Positions 1 to 8,512 of a stretch of 64,000 nucleotides of DNA are shown here, one piece after another (positions within the stretch are counted from its first letter, which is position 1; each line of letters starts with the position of its first letter). The notes under the pieces are model-generated. The model was not told the DNA's origin and searched no databases. It saw only the letters and a program-made list of their open reading frames with translations. This DNA is from Sphingomonas sp. LM7. Its GTDB lineage: Bacteria; Pseudomonadota; Alphaproteobacteria; Sphingomonadales; Sphingomonadaceae. Location: contig NZ_CP019511.1 in the NCBI RefSeq assembly GCF_002002925.1, positions 3,193,001 through 3,257,000 on the forward strand. The letters are read 5' to 3'. A program made the translations under genes and the position numbers.

Positions 1-1244
1 TCGCCGACCGGCATCACGCGCGTCACGTCGGTAGTGCCGTCGGCATATTGCCCGCCCGAATCGACGAGATAGAGCTGGCCGAGTTCGATCGGCCGGCTCG
101 ATTCGTCGGTGACCTTGTAATGCGGGATCGCGCCATTGGCGCCGGTGGCGGAGATGGTGTCGAAGCTCAGATCCTTGAGCACGCCGGTTTCCTCGCGGAA
201 TGCCTGGAGCTTGGCGCCTGCCGACATCTCGGTAAGCACACCTGCAGGCGCCGTCTCTTCGAACCATTTGAGGAAGCGGACCAAAGCCGCGCCGTCGCGC
301 GCCTGCGCGGCTTTCTGCCCGGCGATTTCGGCGGGGTTCTTGAGCGCCTTGGCGAGGACGACGGGATCGCGCAGGCCGAGGATCTTTGCGCCGCCGGCAT
401 CGAGCGAATCGAAGATCGCGGCGACGGCGCGCTCGGGATCGGCGGCGACGCGCTTGCCGGCAAAGCCCTGGAGCGTGGGCGCGAAGGTGGCGCGATCGTG
501 CAGCCGAATCGCATTGCCGAGATGCTGGCGGACGGCGTCGGTGATCTTCTCCGGCGCAACGAACAGGTCGGCAGTGCCGTCGGCATTGACGATGGCATAG
601 GCGAGCGCGACCGGGGTGTGGCTGACGTCCTGTCCGCGGATATTGAATGCCCAGGCGATCGAATCGAGCGCGGAGAGGACGACCGCGTCGGCCTTCCGCG
701 CGGAAAGCCACTCGGCGATCTCGGCGCGCTTGGCCGCGGAGGTCCGCCCGGCAGCAGCATCTTCCTGCACTGCGAGCGTCGCGTCCGAAGGCGTGGGGCG
801 GTCGGGCCATACGGAATCGACCGGATTGGTATCGACCGCGACGAGCTCCGCGCCCTTTTCGGCAAGCGCCTTGCGCGCTTCCTCGACCCAGGCGCGGGTG
901 TGCAGCCACGGATCATAGCCGATCCGCCCGCCGTCCGGGGCATGCTCGCCCAGCCATCCGGCCATGCTGGTCGCCGGAACCGAGACATATTCCCATTGAT
1001 CGGCCGAGACCTGCTGGCGGACCTGAAGCGTGTAGCGGCCGTCGGTGAAGATCGCGGCTTCGCTGGAGAGCACCACTGCGCTGCCGGCGCTGCCCTGGAA
1101 CCCGGTCAGCCAGGCGAGGCGCTGGGCATAGGCGCCGACATATTCGGACATATGCTCGTCGGTCAGCGGCACGACGAAGCCGTCGAGCCGGTCGCGCTTG
1201 AGCTGCTCGCGGAGGGCGGAAAGGCGGTCGGCGTAGCTCGACAT
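1..1244 (-). CDS. Xaa-Pro aminopeptidase (aminopeptidase P, M24B), 3' end cut off
   Basis: Cytoplasmic metallopeptidase expected to remove an N-terminal residue that precedes proline. The ATG at 1244 starts MSSYADRLSALREQL; about 414 codons are visible of the roughly 600 usual for the three-domain form, and the gene leaves the window at the left edge. Visible are the creatinase-type N-terminal domain (TGFQGSAGSAVV and FTDGRYTLQ near residues 45-75), a second creatinase-like domain, and the start of the catalytic pita-bread domain with YLVDSGGQYADGTTDVTR, whose two aspartates are the first metal ligands of M24 enzymes. The remaining His/Glu ligands lie outside the window. A 180 bp gap separates it from the divergent PLP enzyme gene. 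Family assignment is confident; the physiological substrate is not known. Confidence 0.93.
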   Translation of the reverse strand, partial: MSSYADRLSALREQLKRDRLDGFVVPLTDEHMSEYVGAYAQRLAWLTGFQGSAGSAVVLSSEAAIFTDGRYTLQVRQQVSADQWEYVSVPATSMAGWLGEHAPDGGRIGYDPWLHTRAWVEEARKALAEKGAELVAVDTNPVDSVWPDRPTPSDATLAVQEDAAAGRTSAAKRAEIAEWLSARKADAVVLSALDSIAWAFNIRGQDVSHTPVALAYAIVNADGTADLFVAPEKITDAVRQHLGNAIRLHDRATFAPTLQGFAGKRVAADPERAVAAIFDSLDAGGAKILGLRDPVVLAKALKNPAEIAGQKAAQARDGAALVRFLKWFEETAPAGVLTEMSAGAKLQAFREETGVLKDLSFDTISATGANGAIPHYKVTDESSRPIELGQLYLVDSGGQYADGTTDVTRVMPVG

Positions 1245-1424
1245 ATCAGAAAATCCTTGCCCGATCCGGGCCACGAAGTTGACGAAGTTGACTAATACCA
1301 TCGCGCGAGAAAAGGACGCTCGCTGCCAGCTTTATGCGGGTGCGGGGGGCACGGACGGACATCCGTTCCGAAATCGCAGATGAATTCCTACTTTGAAAGC
1401 GCCAAGTCGCGCTATCGAGGGCGT

Positions 1425-2507
1425 ATGGACGCTTTTCCCCTGCCTCGCCACGCGGTGCCCACGCCAGCGCTGCTGCTCGATCGCGCCGCGCTGATGCGCA
1501 ACATCGCAGCGATGGCTGCCTTTGCCGAAGCGCAGGGTGTCGAATTGCGTCCGCACGCCAAGACGCACAAGTCCGCCGAGATCGCGCGGCGGCAGATCGC
1601 GGCGGGTGCGGTGGGGATATGCTGCGCCAAGCTGGCCGAGGCCGAGGCACTGGCCGAAGGCGGCGTCGGCGACATCCACCTTACTTCGTCGGTAGTAGCC
1701 CCGGGCGCGATCCACCGGCTGGCGGGCCTGAACCGGCGGATCGCGCTGTCGACGGTGGTGGATCATCCCGACAACGCCCGCGCACTGGGGGCGGGCATAG
1801 ACGGCCTCACCGTGTTCATCGATGTCGACCCGGGTAGCCATCGCACCGGCGTGACCTCCGCCGCGGCGGCGGTCGAACTCGCCCAGGTCATCGCGGCAAC
1901 GGGCACGCTCAAGCTGGGCGGGGTACAATTCTATTGCGGCTCGCACCAGCACATCCAGAGCCTCGCCGAGCGCCGCGCCGCGATCGTCGAGCGCACCGAT
2001 TATCTCCGCGCGGTGCTGGACGCATTGCGCGCGGCCGGCTTCTACGTACCGATCGTCACTGGCGCGGGCACCGGCACCTTCGCGATCGACGCGTCGCTGG
2101 GGGTATTCACCGAGCTGCAGGTCGGATCGTACATTTTCCTCGACCGTGAATATCTCGATTGTGAACTCGCCGGGCCGCGCTTCGAGCCGGCGCTGTTCGT
2201 CGACGCGACGGTGGTGAGCGCGAACACCCCGGGGATGGTGACGATCGATGCGGGGTTAAAGGCGTTCGCGACCGACGCCGGCGCGCCGGTCGTGCTCGGC
2301 GGCGCGCCGGCGGGCAGCCGCTATGCCTTTACCGGCGACGAACATGGCGCGCTGTTCGGCGACGATTTGCCCGGACTCGGCGCGCGGGTGACGCTGATGC
2401 CGCCGCATTGCGATCCGACAGTCAATTTGTACGATCGCTATCAGCTGCTCGACGGTGACAATGTGGTGGAGGCCTGGCCAGTGACTGCGCGCGGCCGATC
2501 GACCTGA
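1425..2507 (+). CDS. D-threonine aldolase / D-serine dehydratase-like PLP enzyme (DSD1 family)
   Basis: Fold-type III PLP enzyme with an alanine-racemase-like barrel and a metal-binding C-terminal domain. The HAKTHK motif (Lys46 is the likely Schiff-base lysine) lies near the N-terminus, and PPHCDPTVNLYD (His328, Asp330) matches the metal-binding site of D-threonine aldolase and D-serine dehydratase. I chose the ATG at 1425 (360 aa) because GAGGG lies just upstream and the protein then begins MDAFPLPRHAVPTPALL as family members do; an upstream in-frame ATG at 1380 would add 15 unconserved residues. It stands alone on the plus strand ahead of a GGDEF gene. Whether it cleaves D-threonine or a related beta-hydroxy-D-amino acid, or dehydrates D-serine, cannot be decided from sequence. 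Confidence 0.85.
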   Translation: MDAFPLPRHAVPTPALLLDRAALMRNIAAMAAFAEAQGVELRPHAKTHKSAEIARRQIAAGAVGICCAKLAEAEALAEGGVGDIHLTSSVVAPGAIHRLAGLNRRIALSTVVDHPDNARALGAGIDGLTVFIDVDPGSHRTGVTSAAAAVELAQVIAATGTLKLGGVQFYCGSHQHIQSLAERRAAIVERTDYLRAVLDALRAAGFYVPIVTGAGTGTFAIDASLGVFTELQVGSYIFLDREYLDCELAGPRFEPALFVDATVVSANTPGMVTIDAGLKAFATDAGAPVVLGGAPAGSRYAFTGDEHGALFGDDLPGLGARVTLMPPHCDPTVNLYDRYQLLDGDNVVEAWPVTARGRST

Positions 2508-2601
2508 CGGCACCCTCTGCCGCGTTAAGCGTTGCTGTTTCGAATATGTTCAGGGCACACCGGCACAGATCGACGGTCGCCACGAAGCATGATGAGGGTC
2601 G

Positions 2602-3477
2602 ATGCGCTTCTATCTCGCCAGTTCGTTCGTGTTTCCGCGCAGCTTCCGGCTGCGGCTGTTCGCGATTTGCTTCGTCGCCACGCATGTTCCGTTGCTCGCC
2701 TATGTCGGCTGGGGCGCAGCGACCGGGCGGCTGGCGCTGGCCGAATTCCTGCTGCTGCTGCTCGCGACGGTGGTGGGGATGGGAATCGCGCTGTTCGGGA
2801 TCGGCGCGCTGCTCGCCCCGATCCATGTCGCGCGCGATGCGCTGGCGACGCTCGAGCAGGGCGGCACCGTTGCGCCGCTTCCAGCAGACAATGAGGACGT
2901 GATCGGCAACCTGCTGGGCAGCGTAAATCGCGCTGCGAGCGCCGCCGATGCGCGGATGCGCGAGCTCGATCTCGCGGCGAAGGAGGATATGCTCACCGGC
3001 GTGCGCAACCGGCGCGGCTTCCTTGCCGACATCGCCGATTTCCTGCCTGCCGAGCGGCGCGGGACGATCGCCTTGCTAGATCTGGATCAGTTCAAGTCGG
3101 TCAACGACCGGTTCGGGCATGACGAAGGCGATCGCGTGCTGCGCGATTTCGCGGCGCGGCTCTCCTCCGAGTTGCGCCGTGGCGATCTGGTCGCGCGCTG
3201 GGGTGGCGAGGAATTCGCAGTGCTCTTCCGCGGCGCGACCGAGGAAGAGGCGGCGCGCGTGCTGACTCGCGTCAGCCAGCGCCTGATCGCCACCCCGCTG
3301 GCGGTCCTCGACGGACAGGCAGTGACCTTTTCGGCCGGCATCTGCCGCTTCGGGGGCGAAGGGCTCGAGGAGGCGATCGGATGCGCCGACGAAGCGCTGT
3401 ACGAAGCCAAGGAAAACGGGCGGAACCGCATCGTCCGCGCAAATCGCGGCGGCCAGCAGGTGCTTCCGCTCAGCTGA
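2602..3477 (+). CDS. Membrane-bound diguanylate cyclase (GGDEF)
   Basis: Predicted to make cyclic di-GMP from two GTP at the inner membrane. Two hydrophobic segments (about residues 19-40 and 46-72) are followed by a short linker and a GGDEF domain from about residue 125 to the end. The active-site signature is intact (GGEEF at 201-205), as is the metal-binding region around DLDQFKSVND. An RRGD I-site sits at 192-195, exactly five residues before GGEEF, so product inhibition is expected. There is no periplasmic sensor domain of any size. A GAGGG Shine-Dalgarno precedes the ATG. The PilZ protein at 30020-30352 is a possible c-di-GMP effector in the same window, but no link between them can be shown here. 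Confidence 0.92.
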   Translation: MRFYLASSFVFPRSFRLRLFAICFVATHVPLLAYVGWGAATGRLALAEFLLLLLATVVGMGIALFGIGALLAPIHVARDALATLEQGGTVAPLPADNEDVIGNLLGSVNRAASAADARMRELDLAAKEDMLTGVRNRRGFLADIADFLPAERRGTIALLDLDQFKSVNDRFGHDEGDRVLRDFAARLSSELRRGDLVARWGGEEFAVLFRGATEEEAARVLTRVSQRLIATPLAVLDGQAVTFSAGICRFGGEGLEEAIGCADEALYEAKENGRNRIVRANRGGQQVLPLS

Positions 3478-3525
3478 GCCGCTCGGGGCTTCGACACGGC
3501 GCCAAGCTGCGGTAAGGGGCGGGGC

Positions 3526-5625
3526 ATGACCGACCTTCCCAAGCCGCCCGTCGCCGCCACCCGTCCGCACAGCTTCTCTGCCCATGGCGTCAGCATTGAC
3601 GATCCCTGGGCATGGCTGCGCGACCCGGGCTATCCGGAGGTCACCGACAAGGACGTGCTCGCCTATCTCGAGGAAGAGAACGCGTATTTCGAGACGGTGA
3701 TCGCGCCGCTGAAGCCGCTCAGCGAGAGGCTGTTCCAGGAGATGCGCGGACGGATCAAGGAAGACGAATCGACTGTTCCGCAAAAGGACGGCGACTGGCT
3801 TTACTGGACCGATTACGAGACCGGCGGCGAATATCCGCGCTGGTGGCGCAAGCCCGTTGCCGGCGGCGCGGACGAGCTGATCCTCGACGAGCCGGCACTG
3901 GCGGCGGGCAAGGAATATTTCCGCGTCGGCGCGATCGCGATCAGCGAGGACGGCGCGCTGATGGCCTATTCCACGGACGATGACGGGTCCGAGCGCTACA
4001 CGATCCGCTTCAAGGACCTGGATGGCGGCGCGGCGATCGGCGAAAAGATCGAAGGCGCCGCGGGCAAATGGGGCAGCGTCTCGATCGAAGGCACGATCGG
4101 TAATATCGTGTTCACTGCCAGCGGCGACGCCATCCTCTATGGCGTGACCGACGAGAATTGGCGGACGCGGACGATCAAGCTTCACCGGCTGGGCACCCAG
4201 CCCGCCGAGGACGTCGTGGTCTATTTCGAGGAGGAACTGGGCTTCTCGGTGGGCGCCGAGCTGAGCAGCGATCGCAAATGGATCCTGCTTACCACCAGCG
4301 ATCACGAGACCAGCGAGATCCGGCTCTATCCGGCCAATGATCCGCTTGCCGAACCGATCCTGGTCAGCCCGCGCAAGACCGGCCGCGAATATGATGTGGA
4401 CGTGCATGGCGACACGCTGTTCATCCACACAAACGACACCGATCCGCAATTCCGGCTGGTCACTGCGGGCATCGCCAATCCCGGCGAATGGGCCGAGCGG
4501 ATCGCGCCGTCGCAGCATTTCTACATGACCGGCGTGGCCTGTTTCGAGCGCTTCTTCATCGTCGAAGGGCGCGAGGACGGGCTCGATCAAGTCGAACTGC
4601 ATCGCTACGACCCCGCCATCGCCCCGGTGCGGCTGGCGTTTCCGGAGGCGAGCTATGTCGCGGGCCTGGCCGACAATCCCGAATATGACGTAGATCGGCT
4701 GCGGCTGAGCTACGAATCGATGGTCACCCCGGGGACGGTGCAGGAGTATGACGTCGCCACCGGCGGACTCGAGACGCTAAAGATGCAGGAAATCCCGAGC
4801 GGCTATGATGCGTCGAAATATCGCACCGAACGGCTGAAGATCGCCGCGCGCGACGGCACACAGGTGCCGGTTTCAATTGTCTATCCCAAGGACTTTCCGC
4901 GCGACGGCAGCGGCAAGCTCTATCTGTATGCCTATGGTGCCTATGGCTATGCGATCCCGCCGGGCTTCTCGACCAGCCGGATGTCGTTCCTCGACCGCGG
5001 CATGGCGTTCGCGATCGCGCATATCCGCGGCGGCGACGATCTCGGCCAGCAATGGTATCACGACGGCAAGCTGGAGAAGCGGACCAACACCTTCAACGAT
5101 TTCGTCGACGTGGCGAAGGGGCTGATCGCGGAGGGCTTCACGCATGAGGGCGGCATCGCGATCGCCGGGCGTTCGGCAGGCGGCGAGCTGATGGGCGCGG
5201 TGGTCAATTCAAACCCTGAACTGTGGGGGGCGGTGGTCGCCGACGTGCCATTTGTCGATGTGCTCAGCACGATGCTCGACGCCGAACTGCCGCTCACTCC
5301 GGGCGAATGGCCCGAATGGGGCAATCCGATCGAGGATCCCAAGGCGTTCGAAACGATCCGATCCTACTCGCCGTACGACAATGTCACCGCGCAGGCCTAT
5401 CCGCCCTTGTTCATCTCGGGCGGGCTCAACGATCCGCGCGTGACCTATTGGGAGCCCGCCAAATGGGCCGCCAAGCTGCGCGCGACCAAGACCGACGACA
5501 ATGTCCTGGTGCTCAAGACCAATATGGGCGCCGGGCATGGCGGCAAGTCGGGCCGCTGGGAAAGCCTGAAGGAAGCCGCCGACGAGATGGCGTTCGTGCT
5601 GTGGCAGCTGGGGGTGGCGGAATAA
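3526..5625 (+). CDS. ptrB: Oligopeptidase B / prolyl oligopeptidase family (S9A)
   Basis: Serine oligopeptidase with a seven-bladed propeller followed by an alpha/beta hydrolase domain; family members cut short peptides, typically after basic residues, in the cytoplasm. At 699 aa it has normal family length. The start MTDLPKPPVAATRPH has no signal peptide, and the DDPWAWLRDPGYPEV stretch is the conserved S9A opening. Catalytic residues are visible: Ser550 in GRSAGGE, Asp636 in GGLNDPRV and His671 in GAGHGGKSGR. The propeller covers about residues 75-410. It is separated by 48 bp from the GGDEF gene and is probably transcribed on its own. Oligopeptidase B fits better than prolyl oligopeptidase on overall motif pattern, but specificity is inferred. 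Confidence 0.93.
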   Translation: MTDLPKPPVAATRPHSFSAHGVSIDDPWAWLRDPGYPEVTDKDVLAYLEEENAYFETVIAPLKPLSERLFQEMRGRIKEDESTVPQKDGDWLYWTDYETGGEYPRWWRKPVAGGADELILDEPALAAGKEYFRVGAIAISEDGALMAYSTDDDGSERYTIRFKDLDGGAAIGEKIEGAAGKWGSVSIEGTIGNIVFTASGDAILYGVTDENWRTRTIKLHRLGTQPAEDVVVYFEEELGFSVGAELSSDRKWILLTTSDHETSEIRLYPANDPLAEPILVSPRKTGREYDVDVHGDTLFIHTNDTDPQFRLVTAGIANPGEWAERIAPSQHFYMTGVACFERFFIVEGREDGLDQVELHRYDPAIAPVRLAFPEASYVAGLADNPEYDVDRLRLSYESMVTPGTVQEYDVATGGLETLKMQEIPSGYDASKYRTERLKIAARDGTQVPVSIVYPKDFPRDGSGKLYLYAYGAYGYAIPPGFSTSRMSFLDRGMAFAIAHIRGGDDLGQQWYHDGKLEKRTNTFNDFVDVAKGLIAEGFTHEGGIAIAGRSAGGELMGAVVNSNPELWGAVVADVPFVDVLSTMLDAELPLTPGEWPEWGNPIEDPKAFETIRSYSPYDNVTAQAYPPLFISGGLNDPRVTYWEPAKWAAKLRATKTDDNVLVLKTNMGAGHGGKSGRWESLKEAADEMAFVLWQLGVAE

Positions 5626-5656
5626 TCGCCACCCGCTTGTCCTGCGGGAAGTCGGC

Positions 5657-5845
5657 CTAGCGCGGCGCTCGCGTGGCCAGCCGGCTCTCGCGGGCGCAGG
5701 TATGGCAGAAGGCGAAGTCGAATATTTCGCTGAGCACCCAGGCCTGGCTTTCCAGGTTCCATTCTGCCCAAGCGTCGCGCGTCACGGCTACGCTGCCGCA
5801 GCGTTCGCACGCATATTCTACCCGAGGAGCGTCGCCTTCTGCCAT
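5657..5845 (-). CDS. Small twin-CxxC (zinc-ribbon-like) protein
   Basis: A 62-residue protein starting MAEGDAPRVEYACERCGS and carrying two CxxC pairs (CERC near residue 13 and CHTC near residue 47), the arrangement expected of a small zinc ribbon or rubredoxin-like knuckle. No transmembrane segment or signal peptide is present. It is rich in Trp and acidic residues between the two pairs (DAWAEWNLESQAWV). It lies 68 bp downstream of the DUF4893 lipoprotein gene on the same strand and converges on ptrB. I do not recognise a characterised family. The longer in-frame extension upstream reads as an antisense shadow of the neighbour and has no conserved look, so the short start is preferred; no strong ribosome binding site is visible. 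Confidence 0.7.
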   Translation of the reverse strand: MAEGDAPRVEYACERCGSVAVTRDAWAEWNLESQAWVLSEIFDFAFCHTCARESRLATRAPR

Positions 5846-5913
5846 ACGGACATGGTGGCACGGTTCGGGTCCGCTTCGGACGAAAGTGGCTCCGAAACGG
5901 AGGCGTTTGCCGG

Positions 5914-6555
5914 CTAGCCCGGCTGCTGTTCGGACGGGACGGGGGTGAGTTCGTAGATGTCGAGCTGGCCGGGGGCGGTCCCCGCGACGGCCAGCCGCCA
6001 GCGGAAGCCGCCGACACGCTCGACCACGCCGATCATGTCGCGCGCAGGCTCGTTGCCATAGCCGATCGAATTGTCGCCAGCGCGGCGCTGGCGCGCGCCG
6101 AGGAAGACATAATGGTCGCCATCGGGATGGAAATAGCCCGCGGTGGGGTCGCTGCCGGTCTGCTTGACGAAGGCGATGCCGTCGGCCGTGCTCGACACGA
6201 AGCAGAAGTCGCTGGTCGAGGCGCGAACCGTGGCGGGACCGCGCGCCGGGGTGCGCAGGCGGAGCACGCGGCACCGATAGGAGCCGGGGGAGACCGCGGG
6301 CATGTCGAGCCCGGCATCGGGATCGACCAGCTTGCCCTGTGCACTGCGGACACGCGGCGAGAGCCTGGCGTGGAGCCGGTTCCAGTCCGCAGCCAGATTG
6401 TCGAGCCGAGCCGCGTCGTCGGGCGTGATCGACGTGCGCCATGCCGCCGGTTCTTCGACGGCGACGGTGCTCACCAGCACCACGCGCGACGGCGCCTTGG
6501 CCGCGCACGCGGCAAGGAGTGAACACAAGGCAAGCGTGGCGATGCGCCGATACAT
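5914..6555 (-). CDS. DUF4893 domain lipoprotein
   Basis: A 213-residue exported protein of unknown function. It begins MYRRIATLALCSLLAACAAK: a short signal peptide ending in an LAAC lipobox, so lipidation at the first Cys is expected. The mature part matches the DUF4893 pattern, with RLDNLAADWNRL, a Cys-containing core around YRCRVLRL and SDFCFVSS, and FHPDGDHYVFLGARQ near the end. GGAGG lies about 8 nt upstream of the ATG, supporting this start over a far longer open frame that extends to 7008. The twin-CxxC gene follows on the same strand. DUF4893 proteins are found mainly in sphingomonads; none has a known role that I can cite. Confidence 0.85.
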   Translation of the reverse strand: MYRRIATLALCSLLAACAAKAPSRVVLVSTVAVEEPAAWRTSITPDDAARLDNLAADWNRLHARLSPRVRSAQGKLVDPDAGLDMPAVSPGSYRCRVLRLRTPARGPATVRASTSDFCFVSSTADGIAFVKQTGSDPTAGYFHPDGDHYVFLGARQRRAGDNSIGYGNEPARDMIGVVERVGGFRWRLAVAGTAPGQLDIYELTPVPSEQQPG

Positions 6556-6697
6556 TGGCGATCCTCCGATCAACGTTCCGAATTGTCGAAAACCGTTATC
6601 GAAAGATAAACGCAAGACGTTAACGAAGCGTAAATGCCCGCGAAAATCTTGCGCTGCAGCATGGCGCGGTCGTGTTCGCCGACCGCGCCTGCGTGCC

Positions 6698-7309
6698 TCA
6701 GAAGTGGGCGATGATGCCCGCAACCGGCTGGAAGCTGTTGAAGTCGCCGAAGCTATTGACCTCGAGCCGGAACCGGATGCCCGAGCGGCTAGTGACGCCG
6801 CCCAAGCCGATGTCCTTGGGGCCGACTTCGATGCCGAGACCGGCGGTGATGTCATGGAAATCGCGGCTGTCGTCGCCCAGCGCGTCGAAATTGACCCACT
6901 GATAGCCGGCCTTGCCGTAGATGAGGCCACTGTCGCCGATGCGGAAGCCGGCGCGGCCCGCGACGCCATATTCCCAATCGATCGCGCCCTTGACACCCTT
7001 GGTGGCATTGCCTTCTACGCCTACGAACACCGGCCCGAGCGGCACGTTGACGCCGACGACGCCCTGGACGATCCCGCCGTCGAAATCGCGGCCGCCCGGA
7101 GCAGCCGGGATGCCCGCAGTGCGGTTATAGGCATTGTCGTCGAACTGCTCATAGCCGCCCATGATGCCGAAATAGGGTTCGATGCCGAAGCCCGGCGAGC
7201 CGTCCGGCGCGCGCGCGGCTTCGATATTGGCGTCGGTGGCGGTGTCCTGCGCGAAGGCGACAGTCGGGAGCGCCGCGGCGAAGGCCGCGGTGGCGAGTAG
7301 GATACGCAT
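6698..7309 (-). CDS. Outer-membrane beta-barrel protein (OmpA-barrel/porin-like)
   Basis: A 203-residue secreted protein. MRILLATAAFAAALPTVAFA is a clear Sec signal peptide with an A-x-A cleavage site before QDTATD. The mature protein has alternating amphipathic strands with many Gly and aromatic residues (FGIEPYFGIMGGYEQF, GVNVPLGPVFVGVEG, GLIYGKAGYQWV) and ends in phenylalanine (VAGIIAHF), as expected for an eight-stranded outer-membrane barrel inserted by BAM. No peptidoglycan-binding OmpA domain follows. The in-frame ATG 25 codons upstream is rejected because it would bury the signal peptide. The gene is monocistronic. Its role (adhesion, small solute passage or structural) is unknown. 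Confidence 0.82.
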   Translation of the reverse strand: MRILLATAAFAAALPTVAFAQDTATDANIEAARAPDGSPGFGIEPYFGIMGGYEQFDDNAYNRTAGIPAAPGGRDFDGGIVQGVVGVNVPLGPVFVGVEGNATKGVKGAIDWEYGVAGRAGFRIGDSGLIYGKAGYQWVNFDALGDDSRDFHDITAGLGIEVGPKDIGLGGVTSRSGIRFRLEVNSFGDFNSFQPVAGIIAHF

Positions 7310-7504
7310 GTGGGGAGATAACCTCGTGGACGCTGTGAAATACTCCCGATGCCGCAACCCGGATACGCTGGGCACAAGCGGCATCGGTCAGGGCAGAAGC
7401 GACGAGCGAGTCTTTTGTTGCAGCGCAACCGAAGTAAAATCGCCGGGGTATAAAACTGTGGCACAAAGGCCACGGTTCCTGAACCTCAGATAAACGGAAA
7501 GTCC

Positions 7505-7999
7505 CTATTCGGCGGCCCGTGCCTCAGGCGCGTCGTCGGCGACGTCTTCGGGCAATGCCCAGACCAGGTCGCCCTTTTGCAGCGTGCGGCCGTCATGAGA
7601 CTGGACGGTGACCTGCGCGATCGGCTTGTGGTCGCGGGTATCGACCAGCACCGGAAAGGCGGGGACGCAGGTCTCCCAGCGTTCGCCCCACTGGCGCAGC
7701 GCGATCATCGTCGGCAGCAGCGCATAGCCCTTGTCGGTGAGGCGATATTCGATCTTTCGGCGGTCTTCGGGGCAGGGTTGCCGTTCGAGAATGCCCTTGT
7801 CGACCAGCCGGGCGAGCCGGTTGGCCAGGATGTTGCGGGCAATGCCGAGTTCGGACTGGAACTCCTCGAAATGATGGAGCCCGTTGAACGAACCGCGCAG
7901 GATCAGGAACGCCCAGCGCTCGCCCATCGCCTCCAGCGCGGCCGGCAGGCTGCATTCTTTCGCAAGCGCACGCAGGGATTCTCTGATCGCACCACCCAT
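7505..7999 (-). CDS. HxlR-family winged-helix transcriptional regulator
   Basis: A 164-residue DNA-binding regulator. Residues about 15-105 form the HxlR winged helix, with ECSLPAALEAMGERWAFLILR (a Cys at the usual redox or ligand position), LGIARNILANRLARLVDKGIL as the recognition region and the wing RRKIEYRLTDKGYALLPT. A C-terminal tail of about 55 residues ends in an acidic Ala-rich stretch. The gene is divergent from the CC_3452-like gene at 8150, with a 150 bp spacer holding palindromic sequence that overlaps a TTGACA box reading toward this gene, so autoregulation and control of the divergent gene are plausible. The ligand is unknown. Confidence 0.9.
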   Translation of the reverse strand: MGGAIRESLRALAKECSLPAALEAMGERWAFLILRGSFNGLHHFEEFQSELGIARNILANRLARLVDKGILERQPCPEDRRKIEYRLTDKGYALLPTMIALRQWGERWETCVPAFPVLVDTRDHKPIAQVTVQSHDGRTLQKGDLVWALPEDVADDAPEARAAE

Positions 8000-8070
8000 A
8001 GCGAAATATCCTAACCCAAATCACCGTCGCTAGGAACGGGATAACGCATTGCAACGCAGCAATAGTTTCT

Positions 8071-8121
8071 GGTTGCAACTTACCTCTGTGTCAATTAGGT
8101 ATCGTTTGGCAACCTAGTTGC
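8071..8121. promoter_or_regulatory. Candidate HxlR operator / divergent promoter region
   Basis: Inverted repeats lie between the divergent hxlR-like gene and the 8150 gene: GGTTGC (8071-8076) with TACCT (8081-8085) mirrors AGGTA (8097-8101) with GGCAACC (8108-8114), and a shorter perfect pair GCAAC-cta-GTTGC covers 8109-8121. A TTGACA box on the reverse strand (8089-8094) sits inside the repeat and could be the -35 of the regulator gene. Placement between a regulator and its neighbour fits an operator; binding is inference. Confidence 0.4.
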
Positions 8122-8149
8122 ACAAGGACACGCTCCCCAGGAGGAAGAC

Positions 8150-8464
8150 ATGACCCGTTTCTTCGCCGTCGCGGCAGCCGCCGCGGCTACGCTGGCGCTC
8201 ACCCCCGCGACCGGCTTCGCGCAGACCGCGCGCGGCTATTATGCTGCGACGCCGGCGACTTCGACCGACAAGACCAGCCTAGTCACCCGCTCGACGATCT
8301 GGAAGTGCGGCGAGGGCGTCTGCGTCGCGTCCAAGGCCAATGCCCGCGACAACATCGTCTGCGAACTGGTCGCACGCGAAGTCGGCCAGCTCTCGGCATT
8401 CCGCGCCAATGGCGCCGAGTTCGACGCCGACGCGCTTGCCAAGTGCAACACCAAGGCACGCTAA
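8150..8464 (+). CDS. CC_3452-like small periplasmic protein
   Basis: A 104-residue exported protein. The first 24 residues (MTRFFAVAAAAAATLALTPA, then TGFA) form a Sec signal peptide, cleaved before QTARGY. The mature part carries STIWKCGEGVCVASKAN and NIVCELVAREVGQLSAF, with four cysteines likely to form two disulphides. This looks like the short alphaproteobacterial CC_3452 family named after a Caulobacter protein, of unknown function. A GAGGAAG Shine-Dalgarno lies 6 nt before the ATG. It is divergent from an HxlR regulator and only about 50 bp upstream of rel, so read-through into rel is possible. Confidence 0.8.
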   Translation: MTRFFAVAAAAAATLALTPATGFAQTARGYYAATPATSTDKTSLVTRSTIWKCGEGVCVASKANARDNIVCELVAREVGQLSAFRANGAEFDADALAKCNTKAR

Positions 8465-8512
8465 AACCACAATTTCGTTGCAATGCCGCAGCACGGGACG
8501 CCATCTAGTTCC

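Noticed and set aside
48..1295. A 415-codon plus-strand frame opposite the Xaa-Pro aminopeptidase
   Set aside because: The reverse-strand reading gives a complete M24 N-terminal region; the plus-strand product has no motif.
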